A stretch of 64,000 bases of DNA from DASPMP01 sp035626995 (GCA_035626995.1 DASPMP010000245.1:1-64000), one strand, 5' to 3'. Shown: positions 1 to 8,416, counted from the first letter of the stretch. Notes: generated by a model from the letters alone, not told the origin. Translations and numbers: made by a program.

Positions 1-2
1 CC

Positions 3-911
3 ACGTCAATCGAAGCGTTGTCGCAGCTTCGGGACGTCGCAACGCCTCATACCACAGGAGACTCGGGCCCCGTTCCCATTCCCTGGCGCAACATCGACAA
101 CATCGCCCCGGCGGGTTCGATCAACTCCAGCGCGCTCGACATGGCGCGCTGGCTGAAGTTCCTCCTCGCCGGCGGACGGCATGACGGACGACCGTTGCTC
201 AGCGACTCCAGCATGCGGATGATCACGTCGCCGCATACGATGATGCCGCATTCACGAGACACCTTGCGGCCGTCCATTCACTTCCTCGCGTACGGCCTCG
301 GCGTAATGACGTATGACTATCGCGGGGTGAAAGTGCTGTCGCATGGCGGAGGAATCGATGGGATGCTGTCGGACGTGACCTGGATTCCGGAACGTGATTT
401 CGGTGTGGTCGTGCTGGCCAACACCGACGGGAACAACCTGGCCCAGGTCGCGCTGACACGGTGGATCGTCGATCGCATGCTGGGCGCCCCTGAAGTGGAT
501 TGGAGCTCGGTGCTGCTGAACGACATCAGGCGGTATCAGCGCGACATGACACTGCTCAGGGTCCGGCTCGACTCGCTGCGGCCGAGGAACACCTCACCAG
601 GAGTGGATCTCGAGCGATACACCGGTCGCTTCGAGCATCCCTTGTATGGCGCCATCGAAATTGCCGATGCGGATGCGCTTACCCTTCGCCTCGTCGGTGG
701 TCCGGGCGGCACGTTGAGTCACTGGGCGCATGACACGTTCCTGTTGCAATGGGAGTCGGCCGGGCCGGCTTTGCGCCCGGCGCACGTGACCTTCGACATC
801 GACCCGACCGGGCGCGTGGAGGCGCTGACCATCCGGGACGACCTGCTGGCTCCGCCCGGCGAGCGAGTGTGGGAGCGCGATCGCTTTACGCGTGAGAAAG
901 GGAGCCCCTGA
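3..911 (+). CDS. Serine hydrolase, beta-lactamase class C family (3' part, 5' end outside window)
   Basis: This is the C-terminal part of a beta-lactamase/esterase-like serine hydrolase. The frame is open to the window edge, so the signal peptide and the SxxK nucleophile motif are missing. What remains is the end of the transpeptidase fold, with the YGLGV segment and a SHGGG motif that takes the place of the KTG triad. After residue ~195 comes a small beta domain of the DUF3471 type often found behind such enzymes. Such proteins are exported and cleave ester or amide bonds; the substrate cannot be read from sequence. The stop codon lies 1 bp before the histidine kinase start, so the two are probably cotranscribed. 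Confidence 0.85.
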   Translation, partial: TSIEALSQLRDVATPHTTGDSGPVPIPWRNIDNIAPAGSINSSALDMARWLKFLLAGGRHDGRPLLSDSSMRMITSPHTMMPHSRDTLRPSIHFLAYGLGVMTYDYRGVKVLSHGGGIDGMLSDVTWIPERDFGVVVLANTDGNNLAQVALTRWIVDRMLGAPEVDWSSVLLNDIRRYQRDMTLLRVRLDSLRPRNTSPGVDLERYTGRFEHPLYGAIEIADADALTLRLVGGPGGTLSHWAHDTFLLQWESAGPALRPAHVTFDIDPTGRVEALTIRDDLLAPPGERVWERDRFTREKGSP

Positions 912-912
912 C

Positions 913-2220
913 ATGACTGCCACCGTCGCCTTCGAGACCGCAAGTCAGCAGGCTTTCGACGCGCTGGATGCCCCTGACCCCGGCGCATTCACGCGGCGTG
1001 CCCGGCGGCTGCTCGCGGTCACCGCCGAGTTGTCCAATGCGGCCGCTACCGCCGATGTCGCGCGGGTCGTGCTGGGCATGGGCCTGGGAGTCGTCGAGGC
1101 ATCGCGTGGCTTCATCTTCCTGCGGTCCGGTACCGGGTTGCGATTGCTGAACGCCGAAGGCTATGACTCCGCGATACTCGATCGCGTGAACGCGCTTCGG
1201 GCAGAGGATGACACGCCGGTCACGCGATCGCTGCGGACCGGAATGCCGGTCTACCTGAGCTCCGTTGAGGAATACCGCAGCACGTATCCCTGGGCGTACG
1301 AGCAGTTCGGCGCGGTGAGTGCCACGCAGGCACATGCCGCGCTGCCACTGATGCACAATGGCAGCGTAATCGGTGGGCTTGGCCTCAGCTTCGCGCAGCC
1401 AACGGCATTCGGCGCGGTCGACCGCACCTTTACCATGCTGCTCGCCCAGATTGCCTCGGGCGCGCTCGCTCGCGCCATCGACTTCGACAACGAACGGTCC
1501 AGCCGGAAGGAAGCCGAGCTCCTGGCCGCGGCACGCGAGGAAGTACTCGCCGTCGTGGCACATGACCTTCGCAATCCCCTGAACCTCATCAGTAATACAG
1601 CTCAGCTGCTGGGTGAGCTCGATCCGCCGCCAGAGAAGCGCAGGCAGCTCCTTGCTGTCGCCGTCCGTGCCTCGCGGCAGATGAACCGGCTCATCGGCGA
1701 CCTCCTCGACGTGCACCGCATGCAGATGGGGCGGCTGGAGCTGCAGCTCCGCGAGTGCGACGCGGCTGAGATCGTGCAGGAGGTTTATGAGACGATGCTG
1801 CCCGCGGCGGAGCAGCGCCAGGTCACCATTTGTGTGACGACTGCAATGCCGTCGCTGACGATACGCGCGGACCACTCACGCGTCGTGCAGGCGCTGGGAA
1901 ACCTCGTGGCAAATGCCGTGAAGTTCACTCCGCCTGGTGGGCGTGTGTGTCTCGCGGTGCGCGCGACGCCGCAACGCCTTCTTTTTCTGGTGGAGGATAC
2001 GGGGCCTGGCATATCAGCCGAGAACCGCCGCCATCTCTTTGAGAAGTTCTGGCAGGCGCAGCGCGATCGCCGCGGCGTCGGATTGGGTCTCGCGATCGTG
2101 AAGGGGATCGCAGAGGCTCATCAGGGTCGCGTTCTGGTTCGCAGCATGGATGGTCAGGGGAGCACGTTTGGCATCCTGCTGCCGCGATGCCCTTGTACGA
2201 TCATGGATGATCGATGCTGA
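913..2220 (+). CDS. GAF-domain sensor histidine kinase
   Basis: A soluble, single-chain sensor kinase of 435 aa. Residues ~30-190 form a GAF domain, ~205-275 a HisKA dimerisation domain with the phosphoacceptor His217 in AHDLRNPLN, and ~310-430 a HATPase_c domain with the N box (NLVANAVKF), G1 (DTGPGIS) and G2 (GVGLGLAIV). There is no membrane segment, so it should sense a cytoplasmic signal through GAF. The ATG is chosen because GAGAAAGGGAG lies just upstream; a GTG at 892 would overlap that ribosome binding site. No response regulator gene is adjacent, so the partner must be encoded elsewhere. Confidence 0.9.
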   Translation: MTATVAFETASQQAFDALDAPDPGAFTRRARRLLAVTAELSNAAATADVARVVLGMGLGVVEASRGFIFLRSGTGLRLLNAEGYDSAILDRVNALRAEDDTPVTRSLRTGMPVYLSSVEEYRSTYPWAYEQFGAVSATQAHAALPLMHNGSVIGGLGLSFAQPTAFGAVDRTFTMLLAQIASGALARAIDFDNERSSRKEAELLAAAREEVLAVVAHDLRNPLNLISNTAQLLGELDPPPEKRRQLLAVAVRASRQMNRLIGDLLDVHRMQMGRLELQLRECDAAEIVQEVYETMLPAAEQRQVTICVTTAMPSLTIRADHSRVVQALGNLVANAVKFTPPGGRVCLAVRATPQRLLFLVEDTGPGISAENRRHLFEKFWQAQRDRRGVGLGLAIVKGIAEAHQGRVLVRSMDGQGSTFGILLPRCPCTIMDDRC

Positions 2221-2259
2221 TTATAGAATGCCGTTGACCGCGTCTCACTCATCCTGGAG

Positions 2260-3366
2260 ATGATCCTGCCGCCCATCAGGAAACGAACAACGCGGTTTCT
2301 CGTCCCCCCGTTCGTCGCGCTGCTGCTTGCGACCGTCGCTGCAAGCTCGATGTATGCGCAGGCGCAGTGGCCAAAGGGGCGAGCGCGCATCGTCGGGACC
2401 GTCGTCGATACCGCCACGATGCGACCGATCATGCGCACACAGATCTGTCGCCTCGTCGATCTCGAAGGAGGCCAGCGGGGGCGCTTGTGTGCTTCTCCCG
2501 ATACTGCAGGACGCTATGTCTTCGACAGCCTGCCACCGGGCATCCAGGTCGTGACGTACGTGTGTTCGGGCGTTCGCATTCTCGACGGCCACCTCTTGCT
2601 CACCGACACCCTGCGTGTCGAGAACGACGAAACGGCACTCCGCGAGCTCTGGACCTCGGCCAGCTCCTGCGACATGCGGCCGTTCGAGATCCGACGAGGC
2701 ACATTCGCGGGTATCTGGACCTTTGGCTTCGAGGAAAGCCACTTCGGCGTATGCGGGGGCTCGGTCCCTGGCGGATGGCTCAGCCTCCGCAAGGAGGCGT
2801 ATGACTCGACCATGAAGTGGCCGAAGCAGAACGACATGGTGCGTCCGTCGTACTTTCTCCGGTTCGAAGGCGAGATCCGCGGCCCATGGCATTACGGACA
2901 CATGGGCGTGTCATCGCGCCAGGTCACCGTCAACCGGCTCCTCGAGGTGCGCTCGGTTGAAGATGCACCTTGCAATTCCGAGACACCGTTCGTCCCGGCT
3001 GCTGCTGACACCACGGGAGACGCCGATCGCTTGTTCCGCAAAGCGGCCGCTCTCCGCCAGCGGGGAGACACGCTGTCGTACTGGCTCGCACTCGCAGCGC
3101 TTGATTCTGTACCACTGAGAGGCAGCGCGCGAGGCACCGTCGCTCCACTGCGCATGATGATTGCCATGCCATTCGCGTCCGCTCTGTTTCGAGCTGCCGA
3201 GGAAGCGCAAAGCTGCACCACGGCACTGCGGGCACGCGAGCTGGAACGAATTGCTTATATGAATGTGACGCCAGCTCCTGACCCGCCAGGGATGCGTGAA
3301 GGACTCGTCGAAATGAGCATTACAGACCGACAGAGGCGCGATAGCCTCATCAAGCGTCTTTGCTGA
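2260..3366 (+). CDS. Secreted protein with CarboxypepD_reg-like beta domain
   Basis: A 368-aa exported protein of unknown function. It has an Arg-rich N-terminus, a hydrophobic signal segment (residues ~12-33, ending SSMYAQA), then a carboxypeptidase-regulatory-like beta-sandwich at ~43-105 (RIVGTVVDT, then GRYVFDSLPPG). This domain is common in outer-membrane and secreted proteins of this type of organism. The rest (110-368) contains several Cys and no domain I recognise. An ATG with GGAG directly in front was chosen. The next gene follows after 18 bp with a clear ribosome binding site, so the two probably form an operon. Confidence 0.7.
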   Translation: MILPPIRKRTTRFLVPPFVALLLATVAASSMYAQAQWPKGRARIVGTVVDTATMRPIMRTQICRLVDLEGGQRGRLCASPDTAGRYVFDSLPPGIQVVTYVCSGVRILDGHLLLTDTLRVENDETALRELWTSASSCDMRPFEIRRGTFAGIWTFGFEESHFGVCGGSVPGGWLSLRKEAYDSTMKWPKQNDMVRPSYFLRFEGEIRGPWHYGHMGVSSRQVTVNRLLEVRSVEDAPCNSETPFVPAAADTTGDADRLFRKAAALRQRGDTLSYWLALAALDSVPLRGSARGTVAPLRMMIAMPFASALFRAAEEAQSCTTALRARELERIAYMNVTPAPDPPGMREGLVEMSITDRQRRDSLIKRLC

Positions 3367-3384
3367 CATGATCGGAGGACCCAC

Positions 3385-3873
3385 ATGAAGCGCTTGCTGC
3401 TCGCATTAGTCTTCCTGCTCGCCACGAACGGTTCCCCGGCGGAAGCGCAGCAGTTGTCATCGATCGCTGCGCGGCCTGTCGAGGGTGAGCGCGCGGCGTT
3501 GAACCCGCGGCTATCCTCCGCGGATTCGTCGCGCGGAGAGCTCCCTATTCGCCTGGTCTCCGCCGGCATCGGAGCGGTGATTGGCCTGTACGGCGCCGCG
3601 GCGACCTGGTCGATCATGGGATGCGCTGCCGACGTCAGCTGCGGCACATCCGGCGCCGCTGTCATCGGGGTGCTTGCAGGCAGCTCCATCCTGGCGGCCC
3701 TGCCCGCGCGAGGCTCGACATGCGGATTTACGAAGCGCCTGCTGCTTGCGCTTCCGCTGTCCACCGCCGGAGCACTGGCGGGCGCAATGGCGCCCTCCAA
3801 GTCGGGCGACGTCGTGTTCACCATTCCGCTGGGCGCGGCAATCGGCGCGGCGGCTGGCGCCTCCTTCTGCTGA
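3385..3873 (+). CDS. Small Gly/Ala-rich membrane or secreted protein
   Basis: A 162-aa protein of unknown function. It opens with a classical signal peptide (MKRLLLALVFLLA, cleavage near AEA-QQ). After ~50 polar residues come three Gly/Ala-rich hydrophobic stretches (about 55-75, 85-105 and 118-160), which suggests a small multi-pass inner-membrane protein. Four cysteines (two in MGCAADVSCG, one in STCGF, one at the C-terminus) could form disulfides. The CGGAGGAC ribosome binding site 5-11 bases upstream supports the start. It follows the CarboxypepD_reg protein closely. Confidence 0.65.
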   Translation: MKRLLLALVFLLATNGSPAEAQQLSSIAARPVEGERAALNPRLSSADSSRGELPIRLVSAGIGAVIGLYGAAATWSIMGCAADVSCGTSGAAVIGVLAGSSILAALPARGSTCGFTKRLLLALPLSTAGALAGAMAPSKSGDVVFTIPLGAAIGAAAGASFC

Positions 3874-3883
3874 GCGGCAATGC

Positions 3884-3912
3884 TTGACTTCAGAAACTGG
3901 AAGACATAGAAT
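3884..3912 (+). promoter_or_regulatory. Near-consensus sigma70 promoter for the small transcription unit
   Basis: TTGACT (3884-3889) and TAGAAT (3907-3912) are separated by exactly 17 bp, five of six matches to consensus in each box. Transcription should start near 3919. The predicted leader contains a GATGAC/GTCATC hairpin (3925-3940) directly before the AAGGAG ribosome binding site at 3941-3946. Confidence 0.7.
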
Positions 3913-3952
3913 GCGCGCCCCAACGATGACACGCGTCATCAAGGAGCTTCAT

Positions 3953-4075
3953 ATGCCACGCAGTCATACGACAATTCGAGCGTCGTTCCGGCAGGCGGAT
4001 CTGTTTCCGTCTGACGGGAGCTTGGACGCGCGCGTCGGCGTGGCGAGGTGTCGAATCGGACGGGTTCGCGGTTAG
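3953..4075 (+). CDS. 40-aa basic peptide, or coding-like part of a small RNA
   Basis: A short ORF with an ideally placed ribosome binding site: AAGGAG, six bases, then ATG. The peptide starts MPRSHTTIR and ends RIGRVRG; it is basic and resembles nothing I know. It sits between a near-consensus promoter and a strong intrinsic terminator. The stop codon lies in the loop of a perfect 7-bp hairpin (4063-4069 with 4075-4081). The transcript is also likely to fold elsewhere: ATTCGA near 3974 can pair with TCGAAT near 4051. It may therefore be a small regulatory RNA or a leader that controls the next gene. An ATG at 3911 in the same frame lies inside the promoter and is not used. Confidence 0.45.
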   Translation: MPRSHTTIRASFRQADLFPSDGSLDARVGVARCRIGRVRG

Positions 4076-4096
4076 CGAACCTGCCCCTGAATCGAC

Positions 4097-4124
4097 GCCC
4101 CACCCGACGCGGTGGGGCGTTTTG
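4097..4124 (+). terminator. Strong rho-independent terminator
   Basis: A perfect 9-bp GC-rich stem (CGCCCCACC with GGTGGGGCG) around a 6-base loop, followed by TTTT. It ends the short unit starting near 3919 and lies 29 bp before the next start codon, so it could act as an attenuator for that gene. Confidence 0.85.
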
Positions 4125-4152
4125 CGTTTACACCTCAACCATCAACAGAACG

Positions 4153-4473
4153 ATGATCAACCGTGTGAAGCACCTGGTGGATCATCCTCCGGAATCCCGT
4201 CGCCTCGACGAGTACTTCATCGTGGAGGCGTACTGCAACGGCTATGTCGTGACGTTTGAGACGGCGCTCATGATCGAGCGTCAGCTCGAGCACTGCCCGG
4301 CGCTGCGCTGGATCGAGTTCCGCGATGTGTTCGGATCGCGGCACCGGGTGCTGTCGCTGCATGTGTATCACATCGGCGAGAGCACGCCGCAGACGCGCGA
4401 GGCGATGCGTCGCTTCGAGAAGTTGCGGGAGAAGGAGGGTGAATCCGACGAGAAGGATTCCGATTTCTCGTGA
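4153..4473 (+). CDS. Small conserved-looking hypothetical protein (106 aa)
   Basis: I do not recognise this protein. It starts MINRVKHLVDHPPE and shows an ordinary globular alpha/beta pattern (VEAYCNGYVVTFETALMIERQ, then WIEFRDVFGSRHRVLSLHVYHI). A charged C-terminal helix rich in Glu and Lys ends it. There is no signal peptide or membrane segment. The frame is open further upstream, but that stretch runs through the terminator, so the ATG after it is preferred. Codon use matches neighbouring genes. It may be controlled by the structured leader in front. Confidence 0.6.
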   Translation: MINRVKHLVDHPPESRRLDEYFIVEAYCNGYVVTFETALMIERQLEHCPALRWIEFRDVFGSRHRVLSLHVYHIGESTPQTREAMRRFEKLREKEGESDEKDSDFS

Positions 4474-4499
4474 GGTGGGGAGCACCGCTCCTCACCCTC
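4472..4499 (+). terminator. GC-rich hairpin after the 106-aa gene
   Basis: GAGGTGGGGAGC pairs with GCTCCTCACCCTC around a 3-base loop, with one bulge and one wobble. It starts at the stop codon. No T-run follows, so termination is only likely. From here to 4681 I see no gene. Confidence 0.4.
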
Positions 4500-4681
4500 G
4501 ATGCTCCCGCGCGACTGCTGCTCGGTCTCGTCATCCGCTCCATCCAGGGCCGGCTATGGACTCGGCGCGGCGGCCGAGCGTATGGTTCTTCCATGCAATT
4601 TTCCGGAACGCTCGGCGGCCAAACGATGTCGGTCCCAGGAGGTGACTTCGCCAGATTGGCGGATCATTCTTCCCATGCCAC

Positions 4682-5095
4682 ATGGCTGACCGTTCACCGC
4701 TCCCGCGCAGCGTCCGGGCGGCGCTCGGCACCCCCGCCAGCGAGGACTTCGTGATCTGGCAGGAGACGGGGTTCGAGGGGCTGCGCGCCGGGGTCAGGGC
4801 CGATTTCCAGACGGAGCTCAAGGCGCTGGATGACAAGTGGGCCCAGCGCATCACGGCACTGGATGACAAGTGGAACCAGCGCATCACGGCGCTGGATGAC
4901 AAGTGGAACCAGCGCATTGCGGCGCTCGACGACAAGCTCAGTGAGCGGATCGCCACGCTCGACGACAAGCTGAGTGAACGCCTTCACCAGGTGGACCGGC
5001 GCGTTGGCGAAGCGAAGGCAGACCTCATGCGCTGGTCGTTCGTCTTCTGGGTCGGCGCGGTTGCCGCTGTCGCTGTGCTCGCGGGGGTCCTGTGA
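4682..5095 (+). CDS. Tail-anchored hendecad coiled-coil protein
   Basis: A 137-aa protein made of a short N-terminal region, a coiled coil built from 11-residue repeats, and one C-terminal membrane helix (residues ~118-137, FVFWVGAVAAVAVLAGVL). The repeat unit ALDDKWNQRIT occurs five times (residues 48-102), with a degenerate sixth unit. The layout resembles the bacterial relatives of CCDC90/DUF1640: a coiled-coil stalk anchored by a C-terminal helix. It would sit in the inner membrane with the coil in the cytoplasm. No ribosome binding site is obvious. Confidence 0.7.
   Translation: MADRSPLPRSVRAALGTPASEDFVIWQETGFEGLRAGVRADFQTELKALDDKWAQRITALDDKWNQRITALDDKWNQRIAALDDKLSERIATLDDKLSERLHQVDRRVGEAKADLMRWSFVFWVGAVAAVAVLAGVL
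4823..4987 (+). repeat. 33-bp tandem repeat (five units) inside the coiled-coil gene
   Basis: Five in-frame 33-bp units encode ALDDK(W/L)(N/A/S)(Q/E)RI(T/A)-type hendecads. Units 2 and 3 are nearly identical in DNA, which points to recent unit duplication. Unit number could vary between strains. Confidence 0.8.
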
Positions 5096-5146
5096 TGATC
5101 CGCGGGGTTTGTGCATCCTCGACGACTCGAGCCGCCGGCATCGATG

Positions 5147-6277
5147 TCAACCTCGAAGCCCGAGTACCTCGCGGTCGGCTTCGTCCTGCGCCTTCCCCAC
5201 GTTCATCGTGGTCGCGTTCACGATCATGACGCTCGCGATGCCGGCGTCAGGATACAGGCGCATCATGGAGTGGAACCCACCCCCGCCCCCTTCCTTATAG
5301 AAGTACCGCGCGCCGTCCAGCGACCCAATGTGCCAGCCGAGGGTCATGTCGATGGGTGTTCCACTCGCGGTGCGTTGCTGTTCGAAGAACAATCGCCGGC
5401 CAGCGTCGCCAAGGATGACGCTGTGCCCACGCAGCTGGTCCTGGAGGAACTTGCCGAAGCCACGACTGGTGCCCACGAGCCCACCCATGCCGGGGCTGTT
5501 CAGGAAATGGCTCTCGATCCGGAGCCATCCGTCCTCGTAGTCACCGATGAAGGCGTCGTCGATGAGGAACCCCTTCAGCAGGTTGGGGATCGAGTACTTC
5601 TCGAGGTATCCGCGCGCATGTCGCGCGGGATCCGGAATGGCGTAGCCGAGCTCCGCCTGCGTCGCCGCGATGGGCTGCAGCACGCGGCGCGTGACGTACG
5701 CGGTGAAGGGTTCTCCCGTGACGCGCTCGACCACCCGTTCCAGCAGCCAGTAACCGATGTTGGCGTATGCGTACTTCCGGCCTGGCTCCGACGTCGTCTT
5801 CCCATGCGCCTGGAGCACGGACGCAAGGGCGGCGTCCGCGTCGAACGACGCGTGCGACGACGCGAGGTGCACCCACTTGAGCGGGATGGGATTCGGAATT
5901 CCCGCGGTGTGGGCGATCACCTGCCGGATGGTGATGGCGCTTCCGTACGGCTGCGACGGCAGGTATCGGCTCACCGGGGCGTCGAGATCCAGCTGCCCTG
6001 CCTCCACCAGCTGGAGCACGGCCGCCGCGGTGATGGTCTTGCTCATCGAATACGCCATCATCGTCGTGGCCGAATCCATCCGGCGACGGTTCGCGATGTC
6101 CGCCCAGCCGCCATTGAACTCGAAGAGCACATGCGAGGAATCGAGCACCAGGTACTGGATGCCCGGCGCGGAGTGCGCCGCGTGTTCCACAGTCGTCGGC
6201 TCGACGGCGTCGCTGCATCCCGCGACGGCTGCCAGGGTTGTGGTCATGAGAACGATGTGTCTGAAGGGGAGTGTCAT
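5147..6277 (-). CDS. Serine hydrolase lipoprotein, beta-lactamase class C family
   Basis: A 376-aa lipoprotein hydrolase. The signal peptide ends in the lipobox AVAG-Cys21. Catalytic motifs are present: S77-M-S-K80 (SxxK) and a YAN motif in YAYANIGYW near residue 165. The third motif is not canonical; FYKEGGGGGFHS may stand in. It should act in the periplasm or on the outer membrane as an esterase, peptidase or beta-lactamase-like enzyme. It is the last gene of a three-gene operon behind a TetR regulator and an MDR oxidoreductase, with a 1-bp gap. That context suggests a role in handling an inducing small molecule. Confidence 0.88.
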   Translation of the reverse strand: MTLPFRHIVLMTTTLAAVAGCSDAVEPTTVEHAAHSAPGIQYLVLDSSHVLFEFNGGWADIANRRRMDSATTMMAYSMSKTITAAAVLQLVEAGQLDLDAPVSRYLPSQPYGSAITIRQVIAHTAGIPNPIPLKWVHLASSHASFDADAALASVLQAHGKTTSEPGRKYAYANIGYWLLERVVERVTGEPFTAYVTRRVLQPIAATQAELGYAIPDPARHARGYLEKYSIPNLLKGFLIDDAFIGDYEDGWLRIESHFLNSPGMGGLVGTSRGFGKFLQDQLRGHSVILGDAGRRLFFEQQRTASGTPIDMTLGWHIGSLDGARYFYKEGGGGGFHSMMRLYPDAGIASVMIVNATTMNVGKAQDEADREVLGLRG

Positions 6278-6278
6278 C

Positions 6279-7184
6279 TCAGTTTCCGGAATCCATGGTG
6301 ACGATCACCTTCCCGGTCACGCCGCCTGCGGCGAGGTGACGGAAGGCATCGCCGATCCGCTCGAGTGGAAAGACCCTGTCGATCACGGGCATCAGCTCGC
6401 CCCGCGACACCATCGCCGATACCGATGACATCAGCGCGCCGTCCGCGCGGCTCACGATGAAATGGGCACGCTGCCGCGACCAGAGCCTGCCGAGGGTGGC
6501 GTGGATCGCCAGGCTCGCGCTGATCCCGGTGCTGGCGAAGCGACCACGCGGTCCGATGAGCGGACGCAGGTTGTCCCATGGACGGGCGGTGGCATCGAAC
6601 ACGGCGTCGAAGGGACCCATACGGGCCAACTCGTCCATCATTGCCCTGTCCACGACGGCGCTGGCACCGACCTGCCGCAGGCGCTCCGCCGCGGTCATCC
6701 GCGCGACGGCGGTGACCTCCCCGCCCATGGCGCGCGCTACCTGCACGGCGGCCACGCCCACACCACCGGCCGCGCCGTTCACCAGCACGTGGTCGCCGGG
6801 CCGCACGGCCAGCAGGCGCATCCCCTGGAGCGCGGTCATCGCCGTCAGCGGCAGCGCCGCTGCCTCGGCGAACGAAAGCGTCGGGGGGACATGATCGATC
6901 ACCTCCGCCGACACCAGCGCATGCCGCGCATGCGCGCCACCGGTCTTCGCATCGATGCGCCCGTAGACGCGGTCCCCGATGGCGAACCGGGTGACGCGTG
7001 CGCCCGTGCTGAAGACCACCCCGGCCAGGTCGAACCCCAGGGTCGCGGAAGGGCGCTGCGGTACGCCGCGCGCGATGGCGCGCGACGCGAGCTGGAGGTC
7101 GATCGGATTGATCGAGGAGGCATGCACGCGCACGAGCACCTGGCCAGCATCGGGTTTCGGGAGTGCTGAAGCCGCGTCAGTCAT
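6279..7184 (-). CDS. NADP-dependent zinc-free MDR oxidoreductase (quinone reductase-like)
   Basis: A 301-aa alcohol dehydrogenase-like protein of the medium-chain family. The N-terminal GroES-like fold covers residues ~1-115 (SSINPIDLQL, then GFDLAGVV). The Rossmann fold follows with the NAD(P) motif VNGAAGGVGVAAVQVA and ends in GGVTGKVIV, as in zeta-crystallin/quinone oxidoreductases. The zinc ligands of true alcohol dehydrogenases are absent. It is expected to reduce enones or quinones in the cytoplasm. The start ATG follows the TetR stop after 1 bp; the frame is open further upstream inside the TetR gene but lacks family sequence there. Confidence 0.85.
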   Translation of the reverse strand: MTDAASALPKPDAGQVLVRVHASSINPIDLQLASRAIARGVPQRPSATLGFDLAGVVFSTGARVTRFAIGDRVYGRIDAKTGGAHARHALVSAEVIDHVPPTLSFAEAAALPLTAMTALQGMRLLAVRPGDHVLVNGAAGGVGVAAVQVARAMGGEVTAVARMTAAERLRQVGASAVVDRAMMDELARMGPFDAVFDATARPWDNLRPLIGPRGRFASTGISASLAIHATLGRLWSRQRAHFIVSRADGALMSSVSAMVSRGELMPVIDRVFPLERIGDAFRHLAAGGVTGKVIVTMDSGN

Positions 7185-7185
7185 G

Positions 7186-7860
7186 TCAGGTCCCGGAGGA
7201 GCGAAGCCCGGCCCACAGCAGGCGAAGCTGGGACAGGTACGCGGACTCGAGCGCCGCCGGGGGCGACCTGCGCAGCACGACGGGAAGGCCAAGGAAGATC
7301 GTGGCGAGTGCGACGAGCACCGCATCACGATCCGTCCTGCGGGGCAGCTCCCCCGCCCTGACGGCGCGCTCGATGAGCGGGGGCAGCAGTGACTCCAGCC
7401 CCTGGCCGTCCACGTCCTCGATGCCATCGAGGTCGGGGAATGCCAGCAGGCGCTCGGCGACACTGATCGCGGCGAAGTCCACGGGCTGCGTCATGCGGGC
7501 CTGCTGGGCGACGATCTCGCCCATCGGCGCCGGGTTCTCGGCCACGCGTCGCGCGGTCATGGCGAAGATTTCCTCGATGGCCCCCAGCCCTCCCCTCGCC
7601 TCGGCGAACTCCCGGCCATACCACGCCATCTCGATCGACCAGAGCTGGACGTAGTACGTGAGCACATCCGTCTTGCGCGGGAAGTAGTTGAAGAAGCTCG
7701 CTTCGGAGATCGCCACCGTCTCGCACAGCTCCTTGACGGTGACATTCTCCAGCGGGCGCTTCCGGATGGCGGTCACCAGCGCATCCAGGAGGCCAAGCTT
7801 GGTGCGGGCGAACTTGCGCTGCCGGAGAGGCAACAGGTCGAAGCGGCTTGGTGGCTGCAT
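7186..7860 (-). CDS. TetR/AcrR family transcriptional regulator
   Basis: A 224-aa repressor. The N-terminal helix-turn-helix (residues ~20-65) reads FARTKLGLLDALVTAI, then VTVKELCETVAISEASFFNYF, matching TetR well. The C-terminal ligand domain is unlike any I can name. It leads the operon with the MDR oxidoreductase and the lipoprotein hydrolase, and presumably represses all three. The promoter upstream puts -10 only six bases before the ATG, so the mRNA is predicted to be leaderless; there is no other in-frame Met nearby. An inverted repeat over promoter and start codon suggests autorepression. Confidence 0.9.
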   Translation of the reverse strand: MQPPSRFDLLPLRQRKFARTKLGLLDALVTAIRKRPLENVTVKELCETVAISEASFFNYFPRKTDVLTYYVQLWSIEMAWYGREFAEARGGLGAIEEIFAMTARRVAENPAPMGEIVAQQARMTQPVDFAAISVAERLLAFPDLDGIEDVDGQGLESLLPPLIERAVRAGELPRRTDRDAVLVALATIFLGLPVVLRRSPPAALESAYLSQLRLLWAGLRSSGT

Positions 7861-7895
7861 AGTAATATTATATGCAGCTCTATTTTTGGTGTCAA
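7855..7895 (-). promoter_or_regulatory. Consensus promoter and TetR operator
   Basis: On the minus strand TTGACA (7890-7895), a 17-bp spacer and TATAAT (7867-7872) match the sigma70 consensus perfectly. The TATAAT ends six bases before the tetR ATG. An inverted repeat, CTGCATA (7855-7861) and TATGCAG (7871-7877) with a 9-bp centre, covers the -10 and the start codon. This is where a TetR dimer would block transcription. Confidence 0.85.
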
Positions 7896-8416
7896 CCCTA
7901 CTTTTTTGGCACCGTCCAGGACTTCGAGAACCTCAGCTGACCGGGCCAGCCGGCGTGGCTGACGTGCATGCAGACCGCATCCTGAACGCTGAGCTGCGCG
8001 TACGCTCCACAGCCGGAGTGCGGACTGCGGAATCCCTGAATGGGAGAATGCCGGAATTCAGGCGCTTTTGATTCTCGTATTCGCGCATTCCTGGATTCCT
8101 TGATTCCGTGAACGGTGAAGCCTGCCCGCGCGCTGCTTGGGACAGCGCCGACTGCGGGGGAGCGCTGCTCCTCACCTCGATCGAGGAGCGATTGCAGCCG
8201 CGTGAGCGTGGGAAGCGCGTTTCCTCACGATCACTTCGCCTGCTTCGGCGCCTGGACGCGCCTGGTCGCCTCCCCCCACCGGCAGGGAAGGGAAGTGGAG
8301 AATCTTCGGTATTGCTAACGAACCCAAAAGTGCGGGAGAAACGATGCTTTACAGCGCCTGCCGCTCGCCTGAACGCCTGGACCCGCGACCGGCTGGGTTA
8401 ACGCTGAGACACGAGA
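7896..8416 (+). other. Non-coding stretch between the TetR operon and the tandem array
   Basis: About 520 bp with no convincing gene; the ORFs here have no ribosome binding site or family sequence. It contains several GATTCC/GAATCC-like words. One loose hairpin is visible: GGAATTCAGG at 8053-8062 with CCTGGATTCC at 8090-8099, nine of ten positions pairing. A CCTCGATCGAGG palindrome lies near 8177. I see no promoter. Confidence 0.5.

Noticed and set aside
4470..4754. 94-codon ORF between the 106-aa gene and the coiled-coil gene
   Set aside because: Overlaps the stop of one gene and the start of the next and has no ribosome binding site or familiar sequence.
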